A stretch of 64,000 nucleotides of DNA from Litorimonas sp964511495 (GTDB lineage: Bacteria; Pseudomonadota; Alphaproteobacteria; Caulobacterales; Maricaulaceae): the NCBI GenBank assembly GCA_964511495.1, contig CAZEFT010000003.1, positions 140,885-204,884 of the forward strand, in the 5' to 3' direction. Positions 53,670 through 63,094 of this stretch are shown one piece after another. The notes below the pieces were generated by a model. It was given only the letters and a program-made list of their open reading frames with translations, was not told the origin of the DNA and made no database searches. Both the position numbers and the translations under genes were made by a program. Numbering within the stretch: position 1 is the first letter of the stretch; each line of letters begins with the position of its first letter.

Positions 53670-54974
53670 TTATAAAATAAATTTACTGAGGTCTTGGTTT
53701 TTGGCCAGTTTACCAACATGTTCACGCACGTAGTCCGCGTCGATTGAGAGCGTTTCCCCGCTTTTATCTGTGGCGACGAAGCTGATCTCATCGAGCAGTC
53801 TTTCCATTACAGTATGGAGGCGCCGCGCTCCGATATTTTCAACACTTGCATTCACTTCGGCGGATATCTTCGCAATTTCTGCAATCCCATCATCGGTAAA
53901 TTCCAACGTGACATTTTCGGTCGCCATCAGAGCTTTATATTGTTTGATGAGACTGGCCTCAGGCTCCGTCAGGATACGAACAAAATCTTCTTCTTTCAAA
54001 GCCCGTAACTCAACGCGAATAGGCAAGCGGCCTTGGAGTTCCGGTAAAAGGTCAGAGGGCTTGGCAACGTGAAATGCCCCGCTCGCAATAAAAAGAATAT
54101 GATCCGTTTTCACCGGGCCGTATTTTGTTGAGACTGTTGTGCCTTCTATAAGGGGAAGTAAATCCCTCTGAACACCTTCGCGTGAAACATCACCACCCCG
54201 CGCATCAGAGCGTGTTGAAATTTTGTCAATCTCGTCCAGAAAGACGATACCATCCTGTTCGGTCAGCTCCACGGCCTCACGCTTGATAGACTCATCATCC
54301 AGTAACTTATCGGCCTCCTCAGAGAGGAGCGGGCCGTGTGCATCACCGATTTTCAGTTTTACTTTTTTCGTACGGCCGCCTTTTCCGAAAAGGCTGCTGA
54401 GGTCCATCATGCCCATGCTCGCACCGGGCTGTCCCGGAATTTCAAACCCTTGAAAGGGAGAACCTGTGTCGGTCAACTCAAGTTCGACTTCTTTATCATC
54501 CAATTCACCGGCGATAAGTTTTTGACGAAACTTCTCTCGCGTGGCGTCACCTGCATTTTCACCGACGAGGGCTTCGATGATTCGGCTTTCTGCGGCCTTT
54601 TCGGCTTGGGCTTTCACCTGTTGCCGTTTTTGGTCGCGCAATAATGAAATGGCCGCATCAACAAGATCGCGGATGATTTGTTCAACATCCCGTCCGACAT
54701 AGCCGACTTCCGTAAATTTCGTTGCTTCAACCTTGATAAAAGGGGCTTGCGCCAATTTTGCAAGACGGCGTGATATTTCGGTTTTGCCGACGCCTGTCGG
54801 CCCAATCATGAGAATATTCTTAGGGGTAATTTCGCCCCGGAGCTTTGCATCTACCTGCTTTCGACGCCAACGATTGCGCAGCGCGATGGCGACGGCACGT
54901 TTCGCATCGCCTTGTGCCACAATATGGCGGTCCAGCTCGGATACAATTTCTCTGGGCGTAAAATTATCGGTCAT
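53670..54974 (-). CDS. hslU: ATP-dependent protease ATPase subunit HslU
   Basis: 434 residues from the ATG at 54974 (an in-frame TTG is two codons upstream). T-P-R-E-I-V-S-E-L-D-R-H-I-V begins the protein; Walker A G-P-T-G-V-G-K-T is near 60, the I domain lies at about 110-240, and Walker B I-V-F-L-D-E-I-D-K follows. It unfolds substrates for HslV. Its partner hslV lies 2.7 kb upstream, separated by two unrelated genes. Confidence 0.96.
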   Translation of the reverse strand: MTDNFTPREIVSELDRHIVAQGDAKRAVAIALRNRWRRKQVDAKLRGEITPKNILMIGPTGVGKTEISRRLAKLAQAPFIKVEATKFTEVGYVGRDVEQIIRDLVDAAISLLRDQKRQQVKAQAEKAAESRIIEALVGENAGDATREKFRQKLIAGELDDKEVELELTDTGSPFQGFEIPGQPGASMGMMDLSSLFGKGGRTKKVKLKIGDAHGPLLSEEADKLLDDESIKREAVELTEQDGIVFLDEIDKISTRSDARGGDVSREGVQRDLLPLIEGTTVSTKYGPVKTDHILFIASGAFHVAKPSDLLPELQGRLPIRVELRALKEEDFVRILTEPEASLIKQYKALMATENVTLEFTDDGIAEIAKISAEVNASVENIGARRLHTVMERLLDEISFVATDKSGETLSIDADYVREHVGKLAKNQDLSKFIL

Positions 54975-55026
54975 TGCCAAGACATGGGCGTCAACGCGAT
55001 AAATTCAAGAGGCAGAACTGTCTCTC

Positions 55027-56118
55027 TTAACGGGTTCTGACGGAGGGAAAGGGAGGTGGAAAAACCTTCCATTTTGGAAGGATGCGTATCAGCAGGTTAC
55101 GCAAATTATGCCAAACCGCCCCCAATAAAACGATAGAGGCCCCAAGCAGGATTAAGGTGGCGACAAAGACGGCACTCAATCCCAAACCCGTTCCATAGAC
55201 GAGATAGGCTAAAGCCACAGCAGCATAACCCAGTGAAGAAACAATAAGAGCGCGGCGATTAATGGCCAAGCCAACTAAAATCGTCAGACCAACGGCGATC
55301 AAGATAAGCGCGGCTTCGCCCTGATTAATGGTGATAATGGGAACAACACCAAATAAGGTTTCAACCTTTCCTCTGATTGCGCCAATGGCGAGGCCGTGAA
55401 TCATTAATGGGGCTGCCAGAAAATGAAGCCAAAAAGCATTATCAGAGAAGCGGGTCTGTCGATGGAAGTCTTTCGTATCATAAAACAGCGCAAGACAGAA
55501 AATGATAAAACCGCAAACCATTAAAACGGCTCCCGTTTGATTCACGAGAAGCGAGGGAACGATATACCGTAAAAGTGCAAAAACTAAATATAAAACAGAT
55601 ACGGCAATCAGGGCGATGCAAAAGGGGAGACGAATAAAAACATAAAATACGGCCATTGCGAATAACGTGACAGAAGCGGCGATTATACCACTTCCGCCAA
55701 AAAGATATTGTGCGCCGGCTTGAGTGAAAAATAAAAAGGCAAGAGACAGGATAAGGGTTGGCAAATGCGCTCTTAATTTTCTCCCGAAATAAAGTGCAAA
55801 GAGGAAGCAGGCGAGGGCCGCAACAATATTGACGACACCACCGCCCACTAAGCGCACAAGCCCCGCCGCCCCAAACCCCAGAATGATTAAACCTATTGCG
55901 ATAAAGACATCAGAAAAGCTTCGCAAAAACCGGAGGTTTTCTTCATTTCCGATTTGTGAGGTTTCAAGAGGGGTTGCGACCGAGTTATGGCCTTGAGGGG
56001 CGTTTTGTAGCGTGTTTTTGAGGGAAGACCGCATAGCGTCTGCTTGTTCAGGCGATATAATCTCCGCCTCTAGGGCTTTTTGGATTTGCTCCGCACTCAT
56101 CTGACTTGTCTTTCCCAT
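55027..56118 (-). CDS. DUF2157 family multi-pass membrane protein
   Basis: 363 residues. A soluble N-terminus (about 1-75) with repeated Gln/Glu/Ala, then roughly ten hydrophobic segments. The pattern matches DUF2157; function unknown. It starts 22 bp from the divergent thiolase-like gene and lies between hslU and hslV. Confidence 0.7.
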   Translation of the reverse strand: MGKTSQMSAEQIQKALEAEIISPEQADAMRSSLKNTLQNAPQGHNSVATPLETSQIGNEENLRFLRSFSDVFIAIGLIILGFGAAGLVRLVGGGVVNIVAALACFLFALYFGRKLRAHLPTLILSLAFLFFTQAGAQYLFGGSGIIAASVTLFAMAVFYVFIRLPFCIALIAVSVLYLVFALLRYIVPSLLVNQTGAVLMVCGFIIFCLALFYDTKDFHRQTRFSDNAFWLHFLAAPLMIHGLAIGAIRGKVETLFGVVPIITINQGEAALILIAVGLTILVGLAINRRALIVSSLGYAAVALAYLVYGTGLGLSAVFVATLILLGASIVLLGAVWHNLRNLLIRILPKWKVFPPPFPSVRTR

Positions 56119-56140
56119 GGCACCTTCTTAACCTGAAAAA

Positions 56141-57709
56141 ATGATAAGACAAAATATAGAAAACCTTCCCGTTCTTATTGGGGCAGGGCAGTCTCAACAG
56201 GATGTGCCAAAGGTCTTGTCTGGTGCGAAAGACCCTATTGATATGATGGCAGCCGCCATTCAAGCGGCTTTATCCGATTTGATAGGGCGGATATCACCGG
56301 ATCAAAACTCTGACCAAATAAAGACCCAGATTGACAGGGTGACAGCCGTGCGCCTTTTTTCCGATAGCGGGCCTTTATTTCCCTGTCCTTTTGGGGGCTC
56401 AAATAATGTTCCGCTTTCTGTGTCAAAGGCTGTTGGATTGAAGCCTGCCCATCTGATTTATACCAAGCTTGGTGGGGAACAGCCCCAAGTTCAAATCGCG
56501 GAAACCGCTAAAGCCCTCTCTCGTGGGGAATCTGAAATGGCTGTGATTTGCGGGGGTGAAGCCATAGGCAATATGAAAGCAGCCTTAAAAGTGGGACAGA
56601 GCCTTAACTGGAAAAGGGAGGAGGCGCTGGAGGCCGGCGTCGTTTTTGACGACCATAAGTTTGAGTTTTCAGATTTGCCCATTCACCCCGAGGAGGCGCG
56701 TCACGGATTAACCAGCACGATCGCCTTATACGCATTATCCGAAACAGCGCGGCGTTTGAAAATGGGTTTATCTGTTGTAGAGTATAGGACACGAATCGGA
56801 GATGCCTTTGCGCCTTTTGCAAGTGTGGCAGCGCAGAACCCTTATGCCATGTTCAAAGAGACGCTCTCTGGCCGAGAGATAGCCTCACCCTCTGCGTATA
56901 ACCCGATATTAGTCAGCCCCTACACAAAAGCCATGGTTGCCAAAGACGCTGTGAACCAAGGCGCGGCGATTATTATGACGACATATGGGCGGGCAAAGGC
57001 TATGGGCCTTTCTGAAAAAGATTGTGTATTTTTGAACGGTTTTGCGCAGGGAGGCGAACCCAACTTATGTGAGAGACAAGAAATAGAGCGATACCCCGTT
57101 TTGGATAAAGTCATGCAGGAGGCTTTTTCTTCCTCGCCTTTTAAAAAAGAAGATATTTCTCACGCTGATTTTTACAGTTGTTTTCCTATCGTTGTTTTCA
57201 ACTCCCTTCCTTTATTGGATGAGGCGGCTCTGGAGGCCCCGACACAGACCGGCGGACTGCCTTTCTTCGGGGGTCCGGGGAATAATTATTCCCTTCACGC
57301 TATTTCTGAAATGGTAACGCGTCTGCGCGGCCATAACGGCGTCGGCTTGGTTCACGCCAATGGTGGAATTATGACAAAACATGCCGTAGGAATTTTTTCG
57401 AACAGGTCCGGTTCGTTTGAGGGCATTCATCAGGAAAAGAAAAGGCTGGTGCCCAGCTCTGATAAGGTGATGATAGAGGCGCGACCCGAGGGGAAAGGCC
57501 GTCTCATCTCATTTGCTTTACAATATAAAAAAGGTGCCCCGAGCTCCGCGACGCTTTATCTGGAAATGGAGAGCGGAAATCGGGCTTTAGCGATACTGGA
57601 CACGGAAGACTTTGATCGGCCTCTGACCGACATAGAGAGCTTTCCACGGGGAACAATTTTCGACGTGGAGGCTGGGCGAGGCCAAAATAAAGCTAGATTG
57701 GCTAGTTAA
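56141..57709 (+). CDS. Thiolase-like protein (acetyl-CoA acetyltransferase family)
   Basis: 522 residues. Thiolase-fold landmarks: P-V-L-I-G-A-G-Q-S-Q near the start, D-F-Y-S-C-F-P-I-V-V-F, G-G-P-G-N-N-Y-S-L-H-A-I and V-H-A-N-G-G-I-M-T-K-H-A. The usual nucleophilic Cys of the N-terminal half is not seen; the equivalent stretch reads T-K-L-G-G-E-Q-P-Q. It therefore fits the thiolase-like/SCP2 type, and thiolytic activity is doubtful. A C-terminal domain of about 100 residues extends beyond the thiolase core. Confidence 0.75.
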   Translation: MIRQNIENLPVLIGAGQSQQDVPKVLSGAKDPIDMMAAAIQAALSDLIGRISPDQNSDQIKTQIDRVTAVRLFSDSGPLFPCPFGGSNNVPLSVSKAVGLKPAHLIYTKLGGEQPQVQIAETAKALSRGESEMAVICGGEAIGNMKAALKVGQSLNWKREEALEAGVVFDDHKFEFSDLPIHPEEARHGLTSTIALYALSETARRLKMGLSVVEYRTRIGDAFAPFASVAAQNPYAMFKETLSGREIASPSAYNPILVSPYTKAMVAKDAVNQGAAIIMTTYGRAKAMGLSEKDCVFLNGFAQGGEPNLCERQEIERYPVLDKVMQEAFSSSPFKKEDISHADFYSCFPIVVFNSLPLLDEAALEAPTQTGGLPFFGGPGNNYSLHAISEMVTRLRGHNGVGLVHANGGIMTKHAVGIFSNRSGSFEGIHQEKKRLVPSSDKVMIEARPEGKGRLISFALQYKKGAPSSATLYLEMESGNRALAILDTEDFDRPLTDIESFPRGTIFDVEAGRGQNKARLAS

Positions 57710-57730
57710 CCAAGGTTAGTGGGGTTAAGC

Positions 57731-58303
57731 TTAAGTCTCAGAATCCAAGATTTCGACCGTCAAATTATTATTGGTGAAAACACAAATTCGGTCTGCAATT
57801 TTCATTGCCTTTCGGGCAAGGGTCTCTGCATCCTTTTCATACTCATCCATGGCTATGGCAGCAGAGAGGGCATAATTACCGCCGGACCCAATCGCCGTGA
57901 TGCCGCCATCAGGCTCCACGACATCCCCGTTCCCGGTAAGGACAAAAGTCTCGGATTTATCAGCAACGATCATCATGGCTTGTAATTGGCGCAGATATTT
58001 ATCCGTTCGCCAATCTTTGGCCAGTTCGACACAGGCACGGGCCAGTTGCGTCGGATATTGTTCCACTTTAGCCTCAAGACGTTCCAATAAAGCAAAAGCA
58101 TCCGCCGTTGCGCCTGCAAACCCGGTAAGAATTTTACCACCAGCCAGTGTGCGAACCTTGCGAGCCGTTCCTTTCATCACCGTATTTCCGGCACTGACTT
58201 GACCGTCGCCGACAATCACAACTTTACCGTTTTTACGGACGGTCAGTATCGTGGTGCCGCGCCATTTGGAGGCGTCTGCATAATCGTAATGAGGGTCAAA
58301 CAT
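57731..58303 (-). CDS. hslV: ATP-dependent protease proteolytic subunit HslV
   Basis: 190 residues. A 16-residue leader precedes the mature R-G-T-T-I-L-T-V-R-K, with the catalytic Thr at 17. G-D-G-Q-V-S-A-G-N-T-V and A-I-G-S-G-G-N-Y-A-L are conserved. The dodecamer degrades proteins unfolded by HslU. It is not adjacent to hslU. Confidence 0.96.
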   Translation of the reverse strand: MFDPHYDYADASKWRGTTILTVRKNGKVVIVGDGQVSAGNTVMKGTARKVRTLAGGKILTGFAGATADAFALLERLEAKVEQYPTQLARACVELAKDWRTDKYLRQLQAMMIVADKSETFVLTGNGDVVEPDGGITAIGSGGNYALSAAIAMDEYEKDAETLARKAMKIADRICVFTNNNLTVEILDSET

Positions 58304-58377
58304 TCATCAGTCCCGAATTTAAAGCGATAATCTTGAACCGTTTAAGTGGGAAGGCGAAAGGGTTTCGTCAAGGCGCG

Positions 58378-59271
58378 CTAACGTCCCCAGCGTGCGGCTC
58401 TTCCCCGTCCGTCAACATGAACGAAGGGGCCGTGAACGGCATTGGCTTTATAGCTTCCTAAGCCGCCGGGCGCGATGTCGGGGTGTTTGGCATAAAGCTT
58501 CGCGGCATAATCATATAAGAAATTCGCATCGGCCTTATTGACTTTACCGTCACCATTGAGGTCGTCCATATTGCCGTCACGGGGTTTAACATCGACATAA
58601 ATATCTGCTGCATCACCATACATATGACGGGAATATTTTGCAGAACCAATAGCTGTATTATAAAAAGGTGTCCGAAAACCGCTCATGACAAAAAACGTCT
58701 GAGCGTCAGTTATGCCATCTTTAACCAGATTTTCCCTCAACAACTCCAACCGTTTCAAATTGGGTTCTGAGACAAGGACATATTTCGGCCAAGCCTTAGG
58801 CTGTTGTTTACAGAGAAATTGCCCCAATTTGAAGTGCGGGGAAACGGAGATGTTTCTGTCCTCAGGGCTTTCCAATTTGATAAAGCCTTTTGGCGCGTTT
58901 TTCGGATAAGTTCCTATTCGATAGCCGTTCAGCCAACCCCTTTTATCGACATTTGAAAGCGGCTCTAAAGTAAAGACCGCTATTTTGTGACGGATTTTGT
59001 CATCAACATCACGGATGACCAAATCTTCTTTACCGGCCTCATCTGAAACGCGCGTCTCCTCTGACACGCTTTCCCCTGACAATGTGGCCGAATAACCCGG
59101 CGGCAGATCGAGCCCTAAACTTTCATTGGGGAGGCGCGTCATGTGCCAATGTTTAAAGGGAATGGCCTCTCCATTAAGCTTTGGGGTTTCAGTCTCCAAG
59201 GCGGTTGCGCCAGAACCGATAAAGGCGGGACTGACTAAGACGAGCGATGATTTTAAAACCTTCGAAAACAT
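58378..59271 (-). CDS. M15-family (D-Ala-D-Ala carboxypeptidase-like) protein with EF-hand-like loop
   Basis: 297 residues with a signal peptide. The C-terminal M15/DUF882-like fold has S-R-H-M-Y-G-D-A-A-D (His216, Asp223) and H-V-D (His285) as zinc ligands. Between them a 12-residue loop D-L-N-G-D-G-K-V-N-K-A-D (237-248) matches an EF-hand/dockerin calcium loop. It probably trims cell-wall peptides and follows a large L,D-transpeptidase gene, 63 bp downstream of it. Confidence 0.8.
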   Translation of the reverse strand: MFSKVLKSSLVLVSPAFIGSGATALETETPKLNGEAIPFKHWHMTRLPNESLGLDLPPGYSATLSGESVSEETRVSDEAGKEDLVIRDVDDKIRHKIAVFTLEPLSNVDKRGWLNGYRIGTYPKNAPKGFIKLESPEDRNISVSPHFKLGQFLCKQQPKAWPKYVLVSEPNLKRLELLRENLVKDGITDAQTFFVMSGFRTPFYNTAIGSAKYSRHMYGDAADIYVDVKPRDGNMDDLNGDGKVNKADANFLYDYAAKLYAKHPDIAPGGLGSYKANAVHGPFVHVDGRGRAARWGR

Positions 59272-59334
59272 AAATTTAAGGCATATTCCTTTGCGAAATT
59301 AATAATTAACTTGGACATCCATAATCGTCTCTAT

Positions 59335-61173
59335 CTACGTGCCCTTTAAGGAGACAATATAATTTTGCGGAGTGTCCAAGTTATAGAGCTCATTCACCTT
59401 TTCAGGCGCTTCGTGCTTCTTATAGATATCACGATGGAAACTCGCTTGGCCACTCTCATCCGCAGTGACTTGCATATAGGTGATGTGAACCGGCATATGA
59501 GTCTCTAAATAAAAGCGCTTGCGCTCTTCAGCGTTAAGAATGCGATTAAACTGTTCAGTGTCAATATTGCTGTCTTTATCCGTAATCCAATTTGCCATAG
59601 CAACGGGGTCATGCAATCGGATACAACCGGAACTCAAGGCCCGTATGTCGCGTTCGAATAAATGCTTGTCCGGTGTTGAATGAAGATAGATAGAGTGACG
59701 GTTAGGAAAAATGATTTTCAATTCACCCAAAGCATTGTGCGCGCCGGGCTGCTGAACCATTTGAATTTTGCGGCTGATGCCCTTTTCCTTCCAATCAATC
59801 GCAAATGAATCAAGCTCTGTGCCTGTCGAGCGATCATAAATTTTATAGTGATGACGCGCAGCGTAACCCGGATCTTTGCGGAGCTTTCTAAGCTTTTGAC
59901 GCTTAAACAATCCAATCGGTAAAAACCATTTAGGGTTCACGACAATATATTCGACTTCATCTGAGAAATCAGTCGTAGGTGTCCGCTTTTTACCAACAAT
60001 TGTTTTCATGGAAATTTCTTTGATGCCGTTACTCCAGCCTTCGACAGAATATGACGGAATGTTTGCCCATATATATTGGCCTGATGCAGATTGGTTAAAG
60101 GCTTTATGATTCCGCCAATCAGACAGTGTCGCCTTAATGCGTTCTACTTTTGAGGCTGGGCTTTCATTCATTGCACGCAATGTGGCGGGTCCGATTTTCC
60201 CGTCTTGTGTCAGACCGTGACGCGCTTGAAAGCGTTTCAATCCAGCTTCAAGTTCTGAATCAAATAAAAGTGGGTCTGTTTGATCGTCGAGCGGAAGAAT
60301 ATTTTCTGTCGGGATAGAAACATCTAGCAATAAAGGGTGGCTGAGAGTTTCAGGCACGATTAAAGCGTCGATATAATTTTCGTCAATCAATCGCTGCCGA
60401 ATGGCAGGAATAATGTCATGCGTTTCGCCGACTTCGATAATATCGCGCGTTGACGGTACGGCTTTCCAACCACCATTGTTGATTAAATTTTCATAGTGAT
60501 CGAGAGAAAGACGAAGGTTCTTATATTGCGGGGCCTGAGGTGCAAAAGCGTTCATCTCTGATAATGGGTCGCCAGAGGCAGCGTTGACAATACGCGCCAC
60601 TAATTCTGAACGGGCCGGTGCGTTACTCCTTGGCTTGATTGCTTCACCTTCATCAGAGAGCCCTACAGACAAAACTGAGGTCATTTGTAACCATAGAAAA
60701 GTAAGCTGAATATCTGCGTTCGCCCGAATTTCAGCGTCAGGCGTTTCAAATCTATTTTTTACCAAGGCTGGCGCATTGATGAAAACCTTCGGCGTTTCCA
60801 TGCCGTGACTGGCGAAAAACTCTGGGGCTGATAATAGGGTTTCAGCGGAAGCTTGCGTCCAAAGTGGCTTAAAGACGGATTGTGCATAGGCCAGACGGGC
60901 GGCTTCAGCGGCACTTTCTGACAAGCCTCTGTCCAATTTTTCTTCAACAGAATCCTTAACAAACTTGGCTTCGATATGGGCCGCCATAGCGGATAGATCA
61001 TTGTCACCCAAGAGTTTTGAGGTTGCGATTGAGGGGGCTTCTTTTTTCACCAAGGGGACATGGGTGGCGGTCGCGCTTGGATAAAGAGCCAATAAAGATG
61101 CACCCACTATGGCGCTGGTCAGAAGCCGTGTTTTCGCCGCTTTAGTCTTTTGTTTTTTTGAACCGTATATCAT
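59335..61173 (-). CDS. Murein L,D-transpeptidase (YcbB-like)
   Basis: 612 residues. An N-terminal signal/anchor and scaffold are followed by a peptidoglycan-binding repeat (L-K-R-F-Q-A-R-H-G-L-T-Q-D-G-K-I-G-P-A-T) and the YkuD domain with I-Y-L-H-S-T-P and S-S-G-C-I-R-L (catalytic Cys). It makes 3-3 cross-links between stem peptides. Likely co-transcribed with the M15 gene. Confidence 0.9.
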   Translation of the reverse strand: MIYGSKKQKTKAAKTRLLTSAIVGASLLALYPSATATHVPLVKKEAPSIATSKLLGDNDLSAMAAHIEAKFVKDSVEEKLDRGLSESAAEAARLAYAQSVFKPLWTQASAETLLSAPEFFASHGMETPKVFINAPALVKNRFETPDAEIRANADIQLTFLWLQMTSVLSVGLSDEGEAIKPRSNAPARSELVARIVNAASGDPLSEMNAFAPQAPQYKNLRLSLDHYENLINNGGWKAVPSTRDIIEVGETHDIIPAIRQRLIDENYIDALIVPETLSHPLLLDVSIPTENILPLDDQTDPLLFDSELEAGLKRFQARHGLTQDGKIGPATLRAMNESPASKVERIKATLSDWRNHKAFNQSASGQYIWANIPSYSVEGWSNGIKEISMKTIVGKKRTPTTDFSDEVEYIVVNPKWFLPIGLFKRQKLRKLRKDPGYAARHHYKIYDRSTGTELDSFAIDWKEKGISRKIQMVQQPGAHNALGELKIIFPNRHSIYLHSTPDKHLFERDIRALSSGCIRLHDPVAMANWITDKDSNIDTEQFNRILNAEERKRFYLETHMPVHITYMQVTADESGQASFHRDIYKKHEAPEKVNELYNLDTPQNYIVSLKGT

Positions 61174-61266
61174 TCTTTTTCCCTGTTTCGCAAATGGCGA
61201 ATTCGGTCAAAGAACGGCTCAAAGCGAAAAAGCGTTCCGAATTAAATATGTTTAGGGGCTTTGAAC

Positions 61267-61461
61267 CTAAAGTGAGCGAGCCTCATCAATCAATAAAATC
61301 GGCACGCCTTCTCGAATAGGAAAGGCTAATTTCGCCTTTTTACTGACCAGCTCATGGCTGTCACTGTCATATTGAAGTGGCCCGCCCGTTTTGGGACAAA
61401 CAAGAATATTCAGCATTTTCGGGTCAATGAGTGGGCCGGAAGAACTGCCTGTGTTTGACAT
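61267..61461 (-). CDS. Trm112/YcaR-family small protein
   Basis: 64 residues. I-D-P-K-M-L-N-I-L-V-C-P-K-T-G-G-P-L and A-F-P-I-R-E-G-V-P-I-L-L are family hallmarks. Only one Cys of the usual zinc pair is seen in the N-terminal part. Trm112 relatives activate methyltransferases; bacterial roles are unclear. It starts 8 bp after the LON-domain gene. Confidence 0.85.
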   Translation of the reverse strand: MSNTGSSSGPLIDPKMLNILVCPKTGGPLQYDSDSHELVSKKAKLAFPIREGVPILLIDEARSL

Positions 61462-61469
61462 AATATATC

Positions 61470-62141
61470 CTATTGTGGCTTTGCGGCATCAGGTCCGTCA
61501 CTGCCCGCATATAAATGCATTAACCCTATCAAAAGACGACGTCTGTCATCTGTTGTCACCGCCTCTAAAAGGGATTGCTTGTCTTCGGGTTGGAAGGGTG
61601 AAATCATGGCCGCCTGATTGATCAAAATCGGCAGAGGAATTTCCGCAAGGGCTTTCCAATCAACCTGAACACCAAGCTTTTTTGCGAGTGCCTTCATGGC
61701 CACGGTGAGGGCGGATCGATCCGTACGTCCGTTTTCCGACAAGGTCTCCTGCGTGCGTTGTGCATTGTGAATCATTGCGTCTTCTTCAAAGTCCGAAAAA
61801 TCAACTTTCGCCTGACGATAAGGCGTCGATGTGTCGACTTCTTCGCCCAACTTGAAACGTTTTAAACCCTTCAAGACAATTAAATACCGCCCGTCTTCGG
61901 CTTCCGAAAACTGAATAATCCGACCAAGGCCACCGACAGAGACTAAGCCTTCTTTCCGGCTTTGCACCATGCCGATTAATCGGTCAGATTTCAGTGCATC
62001 ATCCACCATGTTTAAATAGCGCGGCTCAAATATGTTCAAGGGCAGGTCGCAAGCCGGCAATAAAACTGTGCCATTCAACGGAAAGAGCGACACCGTTTCG
62101 GGTGTTGTTCTTTTGGCCAGTGATTTATAATAAGCGCTCAT
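61470..62141 (-). CDS. LON peptidase substrate-binding domain protein
   Basis: 223 residues. F-P-L-N-G-T-V-L-L-P-A-C-D-L-P-L-N-I-F-E-P-R-Y opens the LON-N domain, and G-R-I-I-Q-F follows. The ATPase and protease domains of Lon are absent, as in the stand-alone family. Between the thioredoxin-TPR and Trm112-like genes, a conserved alphaproteobacterial cluster. Confidence 0.85.
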   Translation of the reverse strand: MSAYYKSLAKRTTPETVSLFPLNGTVLLPACDLPLNIFEPRYLNMVDDALKSDRLIGMVQSRKEGLVSVGGLGRIIQFSEAEDGRYLIVLKGLKRFKLGEEVDTSTPYRQAKVDFSDFEEDAMIHNAQRTQETLSENGRTDRSALTVAMKALAKKLGVQVDWKALAEIPLPILINQAAMISPFQPEDKQSLLEAVTTDDRRRLLIGLMHLYAGSDGPDAAKPQ

Positions 62142-62168
62142 TCACTCAATACGGTTCTGCGGCCACAT

Positions 62169-63065
62169 CTATGCAAATAAAATTGAGGAGAGCTCACGAC
62201 GGCCCTCAATAGATACGTCAGACTGTGGCCCTTCTGCTTCAAAAATCGTTAGCAGGAAGAGGCGCGCAGCTTCGTCATTATAGGCGCGGTTTTTACGAAT
62301 GGAATAAAGTAAATGCTCAACCGCCTGTGCGTTTCGCCCTGTCGCAGCATAGGCTTTTGCCAAATCCAACCGCGCATCCAGATCATCGGGTTTGGCGTTC
62401 ACTGCGGCCAATAATTCAATAGTCGGGTCATCCTCATCAGGTTCTGGAGCGGCTTCTGCCAAGGCCAATTTGGACCGCACAGCCGCAATTTCCGGGTGGT
62501 CATGAAGAGAGTCGGGAGCGGATTGAATAAGCTCCGCAGCGCCCGCCTCATTCCCTGAGTTAAGATAGATTTGTGCCAGACCCGCTCGTGCAGACGGATT
62601 ATTATCGTCCAGGCTCAAAGCCTGTGCGTAATCCTGTGCGGCGCCGCCGACATCTCCGGCCGCCAGACTATCGCGCGCCCGTTCAACAAGGCTTTGGGAT
62701 TCTTGTGCAGGATCAACATCACCCGCCAACCGCCCAACAAATTTTTCTAGCTCAGATTCCGGTTGCCCCCCCATAAAGCCGTCCACAGGCTTCCCGTCTT
62801 TAAAGGCAAAGACCGCAGGGATAGACCGAACGCCGAGCTGTCCGGCAACTCCGGGGTTCTCGTCAATATTGACTTTTACCATTTTGACTTTACCGCCTGC
62901 GCCTTTCACGACGCGCTCCAATGCCGGCATTAATTGCTTACAAGGCCCACACCAAGGGGCCCAGAAATCTACGACGACAGGGGTGTCTTTCGAGGCCTCA
63001 ATCACATCAGCCATAAAACCCATATCGGATGAGTCCTTAATAAGGTCCGCAGTTGGAGTGTCCAT
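62169..63065 (-). CDS. Thioredoxin with TPR repeats (YbbN/CnoX-like)
   Basis: 298 residues from the ATG at 63065, preceded by AAAGG; an in-frame GTG at 63089 is less likely. The thioredoxin domain has W-C-G-P-C (Cys39, Cys42). TPR-like helices follow from about 125, with D-P-A-Q-E-S-Q-S-L-V-E-R-A. Relatives are redox-responsive co-chaperones working with GroEL/DnaK. First gene of the minus-strand trio with LON-N and Trm112-like. Confidence 0.9.
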   Translation of the reverse strand: MDTPTADLIKDSSDMGFMADVIEASKDTPVVVDFWAPWCGPCKQLMPALERVVKGAGGKVKMVKVNIDENPGVAGQLGVRSIPAVFAFKDGKPVDGFMGGQPESELEKFVGRLAGDVDPAQESQSLVERARDSLAAGDVGGAAQDYAQALSLDDNNPSARAGLAQIYLNSGNEAGAAELIQSAPDSLHDHPEIAAVRSKLALAEAAPEPDEDDPTIELLAAVNAKPDDLDARLDLAKAYAATGRNAQAVEHLLYSIRKNRAYNDEAARLFLLTIFEAEGPQSDVSIEGRRELSSILFA

Positions 63066-63094
63066 TTTAAGCCTTTCTGTCTGCCGCACCGAAC

